Assembly (NCBI GenBank): GCA_026399875.1
Contig: JAPLQF010000029.1
Coordinates: forward strand, 1-64,000
Direction of reading: 5' to 3'
Source of the DNA: Burkholderiales bacterium
Lineage (GTDB): Bacteria; Pseudomonadota; Gammaproteobacteria; Burkholderiales; Burkholderiaceae_E
DNA length: 64,000 nt
Positions 53,348 to 63,450 of the stretch are shown here, one piece after another. A program made the translations under genes and the position numbers. Positions within the stretch are counted from its first letter, which is position 1. Each line of letters starts with the position of its first letter. The notes below the pieces were generated by a model. It saw only the letters and a program-made list of their open reading frames with translations. It did no database searches and was not told where the DNA came from.

Positions 53348-54982
53348 TCAGCTAATCGCAGGCGCCTTGCTGCCCACGAACTGCACACGCAACTCGCGCT
53401 TGAGCACCTTGCCGGTGGCGTTGCGCGGCAGAGCCGCAATGATCGCGATATCGGCCGGCACCTTGAACCGCGCCAGACGCTCGCTGCAGTAGCCGACAAC
53501 AGCGTCCTTCTCGAGGGTCTGGCCGGGCTTGAGCACCAGGACTGCCAGGCCGGTCTCGCCCCATCGCTCACTGGGCACGCCGATCACTGCCGCCTCAGCC
53601 ACTTGGGGCAACTGATAAAGCACGTTTTCGACTTCAGCCGGATAGACGTTCTCGCCACCCGAGATATACATGTCTTTCCAGCGATCAACGATGTAGAAGA
53701 AACCTTCTTCATCGATGCGGGCAGCGTCCCCGGTCTTTAGCCACGGCCCTTCGAAGCTTGAGGCGGTGGCGTCCGGCCGGTTCCAGTAACCGGGCGTGAT
53801 GTTGGGGCCGGCCACCCACAGTTCGCCGATTTCATTGACGCCGCAATCGTGTCCATCGTCATTGACCACTCGCGCCTCGGTATGCATCAGCACCTTGCCG
53901 GTGGAGCCCAACTTGCGAATCGCATCAGCCGGGTCAAGGAAGATACAGGCCGGGCTGGTCTCGGTCATACCGAAGCCCTGCATCAGCAGCACCCCTCGAT
54001 CGGCCCAGTTCTGCATGATGGTGAGCGCGCACGGAGCACCACCCACGCCGGCGGCGCGCAGGCGCGACAGGTCGGTACTTGCGAAATCGGGGTGCTGCAT
54101 CATGAACTGATAGGGTGCGGGCACCGCAAAAAAATGCGTGATGCCCTGAGCCGGATCGCCGATGACTTCGAGCGCGCGACCCGGGTCGAAGCTGCGCATG
54201 ATTACCACCGTGCCACCGGCATGCAGCACCGGGTTGGAGTAGCAGTTGAGCCCACCGGTGTGAAAGAGCGGCAGTACCGACAGGTGCACGGTATCCAGTG
54301 AAACGCCAGCGGGAATGCCCAGATTGATGCAATTCCAGAAGTTCATGCCATGGGTGATCATCGCGCCCTTGGGATGACCAGTGGTGCCCGAGGTGTACAT
54401 GATCGTACTGACATCGTCATGGGTCAGCGATTCGCGTTCGCCGGCCTTGCCGGTGAACGCATTGATCATGGCTTCATAGGCATTGCGTGGCGACGCAGCG
54501 CCAGCGCTGGTATCGATGCACAGCAAATTCTGGATGCCACACTTTTGCTGCAGCGCCTGCGCGGTTTCGGTGAACGACACATCGTGGATCAGCAGTTTGG
54601 GAGCACTGTCGGTCAGGATGTATTCGAGTTCGACCACCGTCAGTCGCCAGTTGAGCAGGACCGCGATCGCACCTGAGCGGGCACACGAAAACTGCAGATC
54701 GAAATACTCGACACCGTTCTGCGCAAGCAATGCGATGCGATCGCCGCGACCGATTCCGATCGATGCACACCAGGCCGACATCGCGTCGGCGCGAGCATCC
54801 AGATCGGCATAGGTAAAACGCCTCTCGGTGCCGAGATCACGGATCGCTTCCTTGTGCCCGCGGTTGGCGCGGTGATGATCGAGCCAGTCGTAGGCTCGCA
54901 CCGAGCCTCGGCTCGGCGGACGTGAACTGCGCATTGCGGCGATTGACTGCGGGTCTGCCGTGAAAGCGGGCTTGATCGGCAT
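53348..54982 (-). CDS. AMP-dependent acyl-CoA synthetase/ligase
   Basis: 544 residues from the ATG at 54982, which has GGAGA five to six bases upstream; two earlier in-frame methionines are weaker. The ANL signature is IMYTSGTTGHPKG at 195-206, followed by the gate region GFGMTETSPACIFL, the motif ELWVAGPNITPGYWN and YIVDRWKDMYISGGENVYPA near the hinge, and the catalytic lysine in RNATGKVLKREL. It activates a fatty or aromatic acid to its CoA thioester; substrate is uncertain. Downstream of the alcohol dehydrogenase gene, on the same strand, about 100 bases apart. Confidence 0.93.
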   Translation of the reverse strand: MPIKPAFTADPQSIAAMRSSRPPSRGSVRAYDWLDHHRANRGHKEAIRDLGTERRFTYADLDARADAMSAWCASIGIGRGDRIALLAQNGVEYFDLQFSCARSGAIAVLLNWRLTVVELEYILTDSAPKLLIHDVSFTETAQALQQKCGIQNLLCIDTSAGAASPRNAYEAMINAFTGKAGERESLTHDDVSTIMYTSGTTGHPKGAMITHGMNFWNCINLGIPAGVSLDTVHLSVLPLFHTGGLNCYSNPVLHAGGTVVIMRSFDPGRALEVIGDPAQGITHFFAVPAPYQFMMQHPDFASTDLSRLRAAGVGGAPCALTIMQNWADRGVLLMQGFGMTETSPACIFLDPADAIRKLGSTGKVLMHTEARVVNDDGHDCGVNEIGELWVAGPNITPGYWNRPDATASSFEGPWLKTGDAARIDEEGFFYIVDRWKDMYISGGENVYPAEVENVLYQLPQVAEAAVIGVPSERWGETGLAVLVLKPGQTLEKDAVVGYCSERLARFKVPADIAIIAALPRNATGKVLKRELRVQFVGSKAPAIS

Positions 54983-55080
54983 GATTGTCTCCATGATCAG
55001 TGAAGTCGTGATGCGTTGGGCCCGATCTCGCCCTGGCTCGATATGTCGAGCCACGGTCGGCGCGAACCTCAGTTAAAGAC

Positions 55081-56106
55081 TCAGTTCAAACGGTCAGGAT
55101 CGGCATTGCTGCGATTGACCTCGCTGGCTGCGCGCACTTCAACCGGTGATGGCACGAGCTTGCCTGAGCGTGCGAGTGCAACCACCTGCTTGAGCTCATC
55201 GAGGCTGCCGACATAGGACCCGCGAATCGAGATGCCGCGCTGTGCAATCGGCGGCAAGGACATCGTGATCTCGCCACCGAAGAGTCCGCTCATCACAAAA
55301 TGGCCGCCCTTGGCGAGCGCGGCGATCCCGAGGTTGGCGGTGGCCGGCATGCCAACGAAATCGAGCGCGCCGGCGATCGCGCCACCGGTGATTGTCTGCA
55401 GTTGCACGAGCGCATCGGCATTGCGGGTATCAACCGAGGCCGATGCGCCCTGCGCACGGGCGCGCTCGAGCTTGGCCGCATCGACATCGCAGGCAACGAT
55501 ATTGCTGACGCCGCGCGCGTGAAGCATTGCAATTGCCGCCATGCCCAGGCCGCCACAGCCCAGCACGATCACCCAGTCGCGGGCGATCAGTTCGGGCAAT
55601 TTGGTGATCGCACTGAAGGCGGTCAGGCCCGAGCAGGCAAGCGTGGCCGCCCAGCCCTCGTCGATATCGCCGGTGTCGATCAGATAGCGCGCATCCGGCA
55701 CCAGTACATGGGTGGCATAGGCACCGGGCTTCATGACTCCGAGAAACTGGTTGTTAAGGCAATAGTTGTCGTGACCCGACAGGCAGACCGGGCAGGTCCC
55801 GCAACCGATCCAGGGGTAGACCAGCCGCCGATCGCCCACTTTCACACCGGTCACACCCGACCCGACTTTTTCGACCACGCCATAAGGTTCGTGACCGCAC
55901 GTGAAGGGCGGCACGCAGCCGCGGTCTTTTACATAGAAACGCTTGCCGCCGCCGAGGTCGAAATAGCCCTCCCAGATATGCAGATCCGAGTGACAGACCC
56001 CTGACTTCGTAATGCGGATCAGCACCTCGGAGCCCTTCGGCTGCGGTGTCTCACGAATTTTTGCCTGCAGCGGCTTGCCGTGTTCGACGACTTCGTAGGT
56101 CAGCAT
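55081..56106 (-). CDS. Zinc-dependent alcohol dehydrogenase (MDR family)
   Basis: 341 residues from ATG 56106. The catalytic zinc site is SGVCHSDLHIWEG (Cys) plus GHEPYGVVEKVGSGVTGVKV (His/Glu), the structural zinc lobe is CGTCPVCLSGHDNYC (four cysteines), and the NAD(P) loop is VIVLGCGGLGMAAIAML. After EVRAASEVN the expected family ending (a ~20-residue ADL..G..VGR..L helix) is replaced by RSNADPDRLN and stop, so the C-terminus seems shortened, possibly by a frameshift. Oxidises an alcohol or reduces an aldehyde; paired with an acyl-CoA synthetase gene. Confidence 0.88.
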   Translation of the reverse strand: MLTYEVVEHGKPLQAKIRETPQPKGSEVLIRITKSGVCHSDLHIWEGYFDLGGGKRFYVKDRGCVPPFTCGHEPYGVVEKVGSGVTGVKVGDRRLVYPWIGCGTCPVCLSGHDNYCLNNQFLGVMKPGAYATHVLVPDARYLIDTGDIDEGWAATLACSGLTAFSAITKLPELIARDWVIVLGCGGLGMAAIAMLHARGVSNIVACDVDAAKLERARAQGASASVDTRNADALVQLQTITGGAIAGALDFVGMPATANLGIAALAKGGHFVMSGLFGGEITMSLPPIAQRGISIRGSYVGSLDELKQVVALARSGKLVPSPVEVRAASEVNRSNADPDRLN

Positions 56107-56252
56107 TGTCTCGTCCTTGTCATGGGAGTTGTGTGTTTCGAAGCCAGTGGTTCGTCTCACATCGTAACCTCTGCTGGCCAAACTCAAGCCAGGTCGTCAT
56201 TGACTGACTGCGACCCTTCCCAGAAAATCGACCCTTTTCTCAAGGCAGCACC

Positions 56253-56861
56253 ATGAACGACACCAGCCACGCCGATGCGCCGATCCGGGGTCAGTCAGTA
56301 CTGACATTTTTCAAGCGCTCCTGGTGGGCCTTCCTGCTGGGCGGCATCGCGTCGACGCTGTTCGGCCTGCTCGCGCTGGCCGCGCCCGGCACCGCCCTTG
56401 TCGTGCTGGCCCTTTACTTTGCGGCATCAATCCTGGTCGACGGCGCCGTCAATGCGGTTGGCGCAATCCAGAACCGAGGCCATGACGGCTGGTGGATCAT
56501 GCTGATCTTCGGCGTCGGCGGCATTCTGATCGGCGGCTACGCCCTGTTCAACCCACCGGTCTCGATTGCGGCGCTGATCCTGCTCACCTCACTCGCGGCC
56601 CTGATTCTCGGCATCGCGCTGATGACCCTGGGCTACAAGATTCGCGCGGCCACTGAGCGTGAATGGATGCTGTATCTCGCCGGCGCGCTCTCGATCGCTT
56701 TCGGCATTGCCATGATGCTGCATCCGATCTTTGCCGGACTTTCACTGGCGCTGATCGCAGGTACCTGGGCCCTGATCGTCGGCGTTCTCAGAATCGTGAT
56801 CGCGTTCAAGGTGCGCAAACTGACGACAACCGCCGGCAAGCAGTTGCGCGCAGTGTCGTGA
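56253..56861 (+). CDS. HdeD/DUF308 family membrane protein
   Basis: 202 residues with six membrane helices: repeated HdeD-type segments FKRSWWAFLLGGIASTLFGL, ALVVLALYFAASILVDGAVN and GGILIGGYALFNPPVSIAAL. E. coli HdeD contributes to acid resistance; homologs elsewhere have unknown roles. It stands alone, divergent from the alcohol dehydrogenase and convergent with the signalling cluster. Ends in a short basic tail (VRKLTTTAGKQLRAVS). Confidence 0.9.
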   Translation: MNDTSHADAPIRGQSVLTFFKRSWWAFLLGGIASTLFGLLALAAPGTALVVLALYFAASILVDGAVNAVGAIQNRGHDGWWIMLIFGVGGILIGGYALFNPPVSIAALILLTSLAALILGIALMTLGYKIRAATEREWMLYLAGALSIAFGIAMMLHPIFAGLSLALIAGTWALIVGVLRIVIAFKVRKLTTTAGKQLRAVS

Positions 56862-56922
56862 CCCCCTGCGCGGGTCAATGACTGGCGGCCAGAGACCGCG
56901 CCCGCACCTGAGCGCCTTGGCC

Positions 56923-58095
<1,173 letters not shown>

Positions 58096-58146
58096 GGCAA
58101 CGCTCTCTGCGAGGTGAAAGGCGACGCAAAGCGCGTCACGGCTTTA

Positions 58147-58575
58147 TCAATGATCGTCGATCATCAAGAGCAATTGATCGGCCGTGGCGACGACCTGCCG
58201 CAAGTCAGCGATCAGGCTGCTTGCACAGTCGTCCTGCCAGTCTTCCATCAAGAGTTCGCCATAACCTTTGACCGCGTTCAGCGGAGTTCGCAGATCGTGG
58301 CGCAGATGCTGGTGCGCAGCGAGCCAGGCCAGCGCCTCCTGGGCAGCAGGTTGCGGCGAATCGATCAGCGCTGCAGTCAGCACCTGCAGTCGAGTCGACG
58401 CCGCACACATCCGATCAAGGTCAGCTGCCGCATCACTCGCCCGGTTTTCCATCGCTTTTGCGCTCAGGCGCCCAAGCTGATCGGACAGTTCGTCGACAGG
58501 CCGCTTCAGGACGAGACACAGCGCACTCATCTCCCGATGGACTTGACCGACTCGTTCCGCTGTTTTCAGATCCAT
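58147..58575 (-). CDS. HisKA-only phosphotransfer protein without ATPase domain
   Basis: 142 residues from ATG 58575 with GGTGG upstream. The N-terminal ~75 residues are helical. Residues 91-105 carry an H-box, LRHDLRTPLNAVKGYGELLM, with histidine His93, as in histidine kinases. The protein stops ~45 residues later without N/G1/F/G2 boxes, so it lacks a catalytic ATPase half. It could accept and pass phosphate or act as a phosphatase for the neighbouring receiver proteins. Its position between the receiver gene and the REC-PP2C gene supports a relay. Confidence 0.75.
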   Translation of the reverse strand: MDLKTAERVGQVHREMSALCLVLKRPVDELSDQLGRLSAKAMENRASDAAADLDRMCAASTRLQVLTAALIDSPQPAAQEALAWLAAHQHLRHDLRTPLNAVKGYGELLMEDWQDDCASSLIADLRQVVATADQLLLMIDDH

Positions 58576-58646
58576 GTGTCTACCACCACCGTTAACAGGC
58601 TGTGTCGCACACGACCGATGTCGCCCCTCATTGGCTGATCGACCGA

Positions 58647-59021
58647 TCAGCCACCAGGCGCCTTGGGACGCAGCGCCTCGATCTTGCCGATTAATCGCTC
58701 GAGCTCGATCGGTTTGGTGTCGTACTCGTCGCAACCCGCCTCCAACGCCTTTTCGCGGTCGCCTGCCATCGCATGCGCGGTCAGTCCGATGATCGGGATA
58801 TGCCGGGTCTCGGGAGCCCCCTTGATGCGCCGCGTGGCCTCCCAGCCGTCGATTACCGGCAGGCTCATGTCCATCAGAATCAGTTCGGGGGACGCAGAGA
58901 CCGACATCAGAACGCCCTCGCCGCCATCGACAGCCATCACGATCTCATAGCCCTTTCGGACCAGACGGCGAGACAGCATGTCGCGATTCATTTCATTATC
59001 TTCGACCAGCAGGATTTTCAA
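58647..59021 (-). CDS. Stand-alone receiver-domain response regulator
   Basis: 124 residues consisting only of a REC domain: acidic pair at residues 8-9 (LLVEDNEMNRDML), phosphoacceptor Asp51 (LILMDMSLPVIDGW), threonine in GLTAHAM, and lysine in DTKPIELERL. No output domain, as in CheY/DivK-type shuttles. It is 33 bases after the hybrid kinase gene and before the HisKA-only gene, and probably moves phosphate between them. Confidence 0.93.
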   Translation of the reverse strand: MKILLVEDNEMNRDMLSRRLVRKGYEIVMAVDGGEGVLMSVSASPELILMDMSLPVIDGWEATRRIKGAPETRHIPIIGLTAHAMAGDREKALEAGCDEYDTKPIELERLIGKIEALRPKAPGG

Positions 59022-59054
59022 TTTCTCAGCCTCTCAAAACAGACCACAGCCGCG

Positions 59055-61814
59055 TCAGCCGGATTGACCAGTACGCCCGGGGGCTCTCAGGGCAAGGCGC
59101 ACCTCGGCGCTCAGATCGCGGGATGATCCTGCGCTCTTGGCGATCACCGCCCGTGCATGCTCACCCAACCATTCGCGCTCCTGCGCGGTCAATTCCTTGG
59201 CGCTCAGGACCACCACCGGGATCGACTGCCATTCGGCATGGCGGGCAACTTCCTGCAGGAACATGAAGCCGTCCATCTCGGGCATCATCAGGTCAAGCAG
59301 GATGAGCGACGGCGGCTCATGCGTCGACAGCCATTGAACCGCCTCTTTGCCGCTTCCCGCTTCGAAAAACGCGATATTGGCGAGCTTGAGCTGGTGCTGG
59401 ACCAGTTCGCGGCTCTGTGGATCGTCGTCCACCATCAGGATCGTTGCAGCCTCATCAAGCAGGTGGTGCATCAGGGAGCCCAACTGCACGCGGTCGATCG
59501 GCTTGGTCATGAAATCATTCGCACCGAGCGAGATCGCGAAACCGCGATCGGCCGCCACCGTGACCACGACCACAGGAATCGCTGCGAGCTCGGGATCTGC
59601 CTTGAGTGCGGTCAGCACTGACCAGCCGTCCATTCGCGGCATCATGATGTCGAGCGTAATCGCTGACGGCTTCAGTTTGCGCGCCAACTCGAGCGCCACT
59701 TCGCCGCTGCCTGCCTCAACCACTCGCCAGCCTTCCTTGCGCAGCACGATCGCCATCAGTTCGCGTGACGCGCTGTCGTCATCGACCACCATGACCAGCG
59801 GCGCATTCACGTCACCCTCATCTTCTGCCATTCGCGCTGATTGGCCGGCACCTGCCGCCACAGGGGGCAAGCGACTGGGCAGGACCATCGTGAAGGTCGA
59901 GCCGACACCAGCGGTGCTGTCGACCCTGATCGAGCCGCCCAGGATCTCGCAGAAATGTCGGGTGATCGCCAGGCCGAGTCCGGTCCCGCCATAGCGTTTC
60001 GTGGTCGAGGCATCGGCCTGCGCAAACGGCGAAAACAGCTTGGCGACTTGCTCAGGCGTCATGCCGATGCCGGTGTCCTGCACTTTGAAAGTCACCGGTG
60101 AATCAGGTCTCGATGGATCGCGATCGATCGTGAGGGTGACAGTGCCCGACGACGTGAACTTCGTGGCGTTGCTCAGCAAATTCAGCAGATTCTGCTTGAG
60201 CTTCGTGCGATCGGAATGCAGCGTGCCGATATCGGGCGGACAGTGAACCTGAAGGTGGTTGCCGTTTTTCTCGACCAGCGGTTTGACGATTGCATTGATC
60301 TCATCGAGCAGACCCGGGATCGAGACATCCTCGAGATAGATATCCATCTTGCCGGCTTCAATCTTCGACAGATCGAGGATGTCGCTGATCAGGTTGAGCA
60401 GATGGCGCCCGGCAGACTGGATCTTGGTGAGGTCACGGGAGTATTCATCGAGACCGTCGTCCTGCGCCATCTCCTGCAGGATCTCGCTGTAGCCGATGAT
60501 CGCGTTGAGCGGTGTGCGCAGCTCATGACTCATATTGGCCAGAAAGGACGACTTGGCCACATTGGCGGCTTCGGCCTCGACCATCGCCGCTTCAAGCTCC
60601 TGCTGACGCCGCTTGAGTTCGGTCACATCGGTGTAGACCGACACCAGCCCGCCGTCCGGCGTTGCCCGCTCACTGATCCGAATAAACGTGTCAGGGTGGC
60701 GATAGCAGGAAAACGCCGCCTCGGAGCCTGGCAGACTCAATTGCTTTTCGACCCAGGCCTGCCCGCTCAGCTCACCGGTGTCGACCAGATCACGATCGAC
60801 CAGTGCCGAAATGATCGACGCCAGACCCGTGCCAGGTTCGGCCAGATCGGCAATGCCGGGATAGAGCTCCTTGAACTTTGTGTTGCAGACGATGATGCGG
60901 CCCTGCCGATCGAAAACCGCAAAGCCGTCGGAAGTCGTCTCGATCGCAGTGGTCATCATCTGCTGCTGAGTCTGCGAGATTTGAGCGATGCGTTCGCGAT
61001 CGACGATGCTTTGCCGAAACAGCTGCAGGGTGCCTGCCATGGCGCCGATTTCGTCGCGCCCCGCAGGCGGAATCGGGGTGTCGAGATTACCCGCGGTAAT
61101 GCCGTTGATGGCGGTCACAACCTGATCAAGAGGCTTCAGAATCGAGCGCAGCACGATCCAGGTCGCGATGATGCCAAGCAGACTCGCCAAGGCCATCAAG
61201 ACCAGTGCATTGCGTGTCGATTTCTCTATGGTCATCACCATCGCCTGGCGCGACCGGGCCGCTTCGACACCGATCTGATCGGTCAGTGCGGTCAGCCGCG
61301 CATCGACCGCCAAACCATGCGTTCGTGCCACCGCAAACAGATCATTGCCAAGTACCCGCTTGTCATCCGCATAGGCTTCGACAGCCTGAATCGCCGATTT
61401 TGCGAATCGCTCGACATCGGCCTTGAGTTCGTCTGCCAGTTCAGGGCTGCTCTGCGCGAGCTCAGCGAGTTTGCTGTCGAGATGCGTGCGAGTCTGTTTC
61501 GCCTCCAGTTCGGCCTGGATCGCTCTGGACACGGCGAAACCTGAGACCAGCCAACTGACCGCCCCGTCGGTGAGCCAGTGACGGTAATCGCCAAAAGTGC
61601 TTCGAATATCTGCAATCAGCGCAATTCGCCGGGCCATGTCGGCATCACGCTGGATCTGTGCGACGTTTCGCTCCAGCGTCGAGGTGAGGTTGAGCGTCGA
61701 CCCGATCAGTCCTGCCAGAAGCAGGGTCGACAGCAGCAGTACGCGGCTTCTTATGCTCAGTCCGTCAAGCAGCCTGCCTGGCAACCGGGACGGTGCGGAC
61801 CCGGCGGCGCTCAT
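59055..61814 (-). CDS. Hybrid sensor histidine kinase with HAMP, PAS and two receiver domains
   Basis: 919 residues. Two membrane helices (near 20-40, SIRSRVLLLSTLLLAGLIGS, and ~200-225) enclose a periplasmic helical sensor of ~160 residues. Then HAMP (ILKPLDQVVTAINGITAGNL), a PAS domain (~285-400, TTSDGFAVFDRQGRIIV), HisKA with the histidine of ANMSHELRTPLNAIIGY (~429), HATPase (FKVQDTGIGMTPEQVAKLF and GGTGLGLAITRHF), and two tandem REC domains (VDDDSASREL ... TLDIMMPRMDGWS; MVDDDPQSREL ... LLDLMMPEMDGF). It starts a phosphorelay feeding the stand-alone receiver, HisKA-only protein and REC-PP2C protein. A 41-aa ORF overlaps its start. Confidence 0.95.
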   Translation of the reverse strand: MSAAGSAPSRLPGRLLDGLSIRSRVLLLSTLLLAGLIGSTLNLTSTLERNVAQIQRDADMARRIALIADIRSTFGDYRHWLTDGAVSWLVSGFAVSRAIQAELEAKQTRTHLDSKLAELAQSSPELADELKADVERFAKSAIQAVEAYADDKRVLGNDLFAVARTHGLAVDARLTALTDQIGVEAARSRQAMVMTIEKSTRNALVLMALASLLGIIATWIVLRSILKPLDQVVTAINGITAGNLDTPIPPAGRDEIGAMAGTLQLFRQSIVDRERIAQISQTQQQMMTTAIETTSDGFAVFDRQGRIIVCNTKFKELYPGIADLAEPGTGLASIISALVDRDLVDTGELSGQAWVEKQLSLPGSEAAFSCYRHPDTFIRISERATPDGGLVSVYTDVTELKRRQQELEAAMVEAEAANVAKSSFLANMSHELRTPLNAIIGYSEILQEMAQDDGLDEYSRDLTKIQSAGRHLLNLISDILDLSKIEAGKMDIYLEDVSIPGLLDEINAIVKPLVEKNGNHLQVHCPPDIGTLHSDRTKLKQNLLNLLSNATKFTSSGTVTLTIDRDPSRPDSPVTFKVQDTGIGMTPEQVAKLFSPFAQADASTTKRYGGTGLGLAITRHFCEILGGSIRVDSTAGVGSTFTMVLPSRLPPVAAGAGQSARMAEDEGDVNAPLVMVVDDDSASRELMAIVLRKEGWRVVEAGSGEVALELARKLKPSAITLDIMMPRMDGWSVLTALKADPELAAIPVVVVTVAADRGFAISLGANDFMTKPIDRVQLGSLMHHLLDEAATILMVDDDPQSRELVQHQLKLANIAFFEAGSGKEAVQWLSTHEPPSLILLDLMMPEMDGFMFLQEVARHAEWQSIPVVVLSAKELTAQEREWLGEHARAVIAKSAGSSRDLSAEVRLALRAPGRTGQSG

Positions 61815-61936
61815 CGGCGAAAGAGGGTCACGCTGATCATGCCGCCCAGCACCGCTTCACTGGCGGCGTGCCTGAGAAAGCAAGTGACATCGGCCTGGTT
61901 GAGCGTTGCCTGATTGTTATCGATCGCCTCAACCAT
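61811..61936 (-). CDS. 41-aa small ORF overlapping the hybrid kinase start
   Basis: Too short for routine calling. ATG at 61936 has AGGA five bases upstream (CAGGAAGCG), an in-frame TGA lies 15 bases before it, and its TGA overlaps the kinase ATG (ATGA). The product begins MVEAIDNNQATLNQADVTCF and ends GGMISVTLFRR, with one cysteine and no signal peptide or obvious helix pair. The four-base overlap and good ribosome site suggest translational coupling with the kinase. Function unknown; it may just be a leader peptide. Confidence 0.45.
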   Translation of the reverse strand: MVEAIDNNQATLNQADVTCFLRHAASEAVLGGMISVTLFRR

Positions 61937-62253
61937 CGCTTCCTGCCGAGATCAAAAAAGCCTTCCGTGCCTGGAGCCGGGACAGATCATCTCCGGATTA
62001 GCCTTAGTCGGCTCCTGACAGATTACCAGAGCCTCAGCCAGCACATTCTTGCCGGTCAACGCTGTGTCATCAACCGCAGAATCATTGATGATCGCCCGAT
62101 CGAAAGCTTCGTACAATCGACGCGTCAGGCGAGTTCGGCCGTCGAAGCACTGCAACAGTTGTGATGATGAGCGTGAGTTAGTATCCGGGTCGGTCCGGGT
62201 CACTCTGACCGGACTAACCTGCACCATTCCTTCTGCATCCTCCCGAGAACTGC
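61937..62253. other. Interval between the signalling cluster and the RND operon
   Basis: A leftward frame ends at 61952 (…PTKANPEMICPGSRHGRLF), 15 bases before the 41-aa ORF, and stays open upstream past 62224; a rightward frame also stays open to 62164 (…ESFVQSTRQASSAVEALQQL). Neither has a good start or a family I know, so I do not call them. Promoters for both directions must lie here, but I see no clear hexamers. Confidence 0.4.
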
Positions 62254-63432
62254 ATGATCCGTCGCCCCGATTGCCCATTGCAGATATCGCTGCGTGCCGC
62301 ATGCTGCGCAGCGATCCTCTTTTCGGCAGGCTGCGAGAAGCCGGCACCACCACCACCGCCACCGCCGCCCGAGGTGACCGTTATCAAGGTCGAGGTCCGC
62401 GATACGCCGGTGGTCAACGAATTTGTGGCGCTGACGCAAAGCCCGCAGCAGGTCAGCATCGTTGCGCGGGTCAGTGGTTTTCTCGACAAACAGCGCTACA
62501 CCGAAGGAACGGTGGTCAAGCCCGGGCAGGTGCTGTTCGAGATGGACAAAAAGCCCTTTATCGTGCAACTCGATGGCGCCAGAGCATCTCAGGCGAGCGC
62601 CAAAGCAGCGCATGACACTGCGCTTGCCAATCTGAGGCGCGTCAAGCCGCTGGTCGAGCTCAATGCGCTGTCGCAAAAAGACCTCGATGATGCAACCGGC
62701 CAAGAGCAGACGACCAAGGCTTCGCTCGAGCAGGCTACTGCCAGCGTCGAGAGCGCGAAACTCAATCTGTCGTACACCACCATCGAGTCGCCTTTGCGAG
62801 GCGTGGCCGCCGCGGCGCAGCAAAAGGAAGGGGCCTATCTCAGCGCACAGAACAATCTGCTGACCACGGTCTCGTCGCTCCACCCGATGTGGGCCAATTT
62901 CAGCATCTCTGAAAATGAGCTGACTGCCTTGCGAAACGAAGTCCGCGCCGGTCGGCTGAAAGGCCCCCAGAACAAGGTGCTTTCGGCTGAAATCTTATTG
63001 AGCGACGGCAGCTCCTTTGCGCATGCAGGCTCGATCTCTTTCATCGATCCCGCCTATAACCCGCAGACAGGTACCTTCCTGATCCGGGTCACGGTGAGCA
63101 ACCCGGAAGGCGAACTGCGGCCGAATCAGTATGTGAAAGTGCGTCTGAAAGGCGCAACCCGCCCCAACGCCATCCTCGTGCCTCAGCGTGCCGTGCAACA
63201 GGGCTCCAAAGGACATTTCGTATGGGTCGTCGACCCGGCCGGCCGAGTCGAAAACCGTCCGGTTGCGGTGGGCGACTGGTATGGCGACCAATGGTTCATC
63301 AACGATGGCCTGAAAGCCGGCGATCAGGTGGTGGTCGACGGCGGCCTGAGGCTGAAAGCGGGCGATACCGCAAAAGTGTCCGCAGCGGCACCGGTTCCGG
63401 CGGCGCCGAACGCACCCGCCAGTAAGCCCTGA
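62254..63432 (+). CDS. RND efflux periplasmic adaptor (membrane fusion) lipoprotein
   Basis: 392 residues. The signal ends in lipobox LFSAGC (Cys27), followed by nine-proline-rich linker (EKPAPPPPPPPPEV). The adaptor domains follow: barrel-sandwich lipoyl halves around VSIVARVSGFLDKQRYTEG and VKPGQVLFEMDKKPF, an alpha-hairpin (GARASQASAKAAHDTALANL to ASVESAKLNL), beta-barrel (NPQTGTFLIRVTVSNPEGEL) and membrane-proximal domain (NAILVPQRAVQQGSKGHFVW). It couples an RND pump to an outer-membrane channel. Eighteen bases before the pump gene. Confidence 0.95.
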   Translation: MIRRPDCPLQISLRAACCAAILFSAGCEKPAPPPPPPPPEVTVIKVEVRDTPVVNEFVALTQSPQQVSIVARVSGFLDKQRYTEGTVVKPGQVLFEMDKKPFIVQLDGARASQASAKAAHDTALANLRRVKPLVELNALSQKDLDDATGQEQTTKASLEQATASVESAKLNLSYTTIESPLRGVAAAAQQKEGAYLSAQNNLLTTVSSLHPMWANFSISENELTALRNEVRAGRLKGPQNKVLSAEILLSDGSSFAHAGSISFIDPAYNPQTGTFLIRVTVSNPEGELRPNQYVKVRLKGATRPNAILVPQRAVQQGSKGHFVWVVDPAGRVENRPVAVGDWYGDQWFINDGLKAGDQVVVDGGLRLKAGDTAKVSAAAPVPAAPNAPASKP

Positions 63433-63450
63433 CGCCGGCCGGACGCGAGC

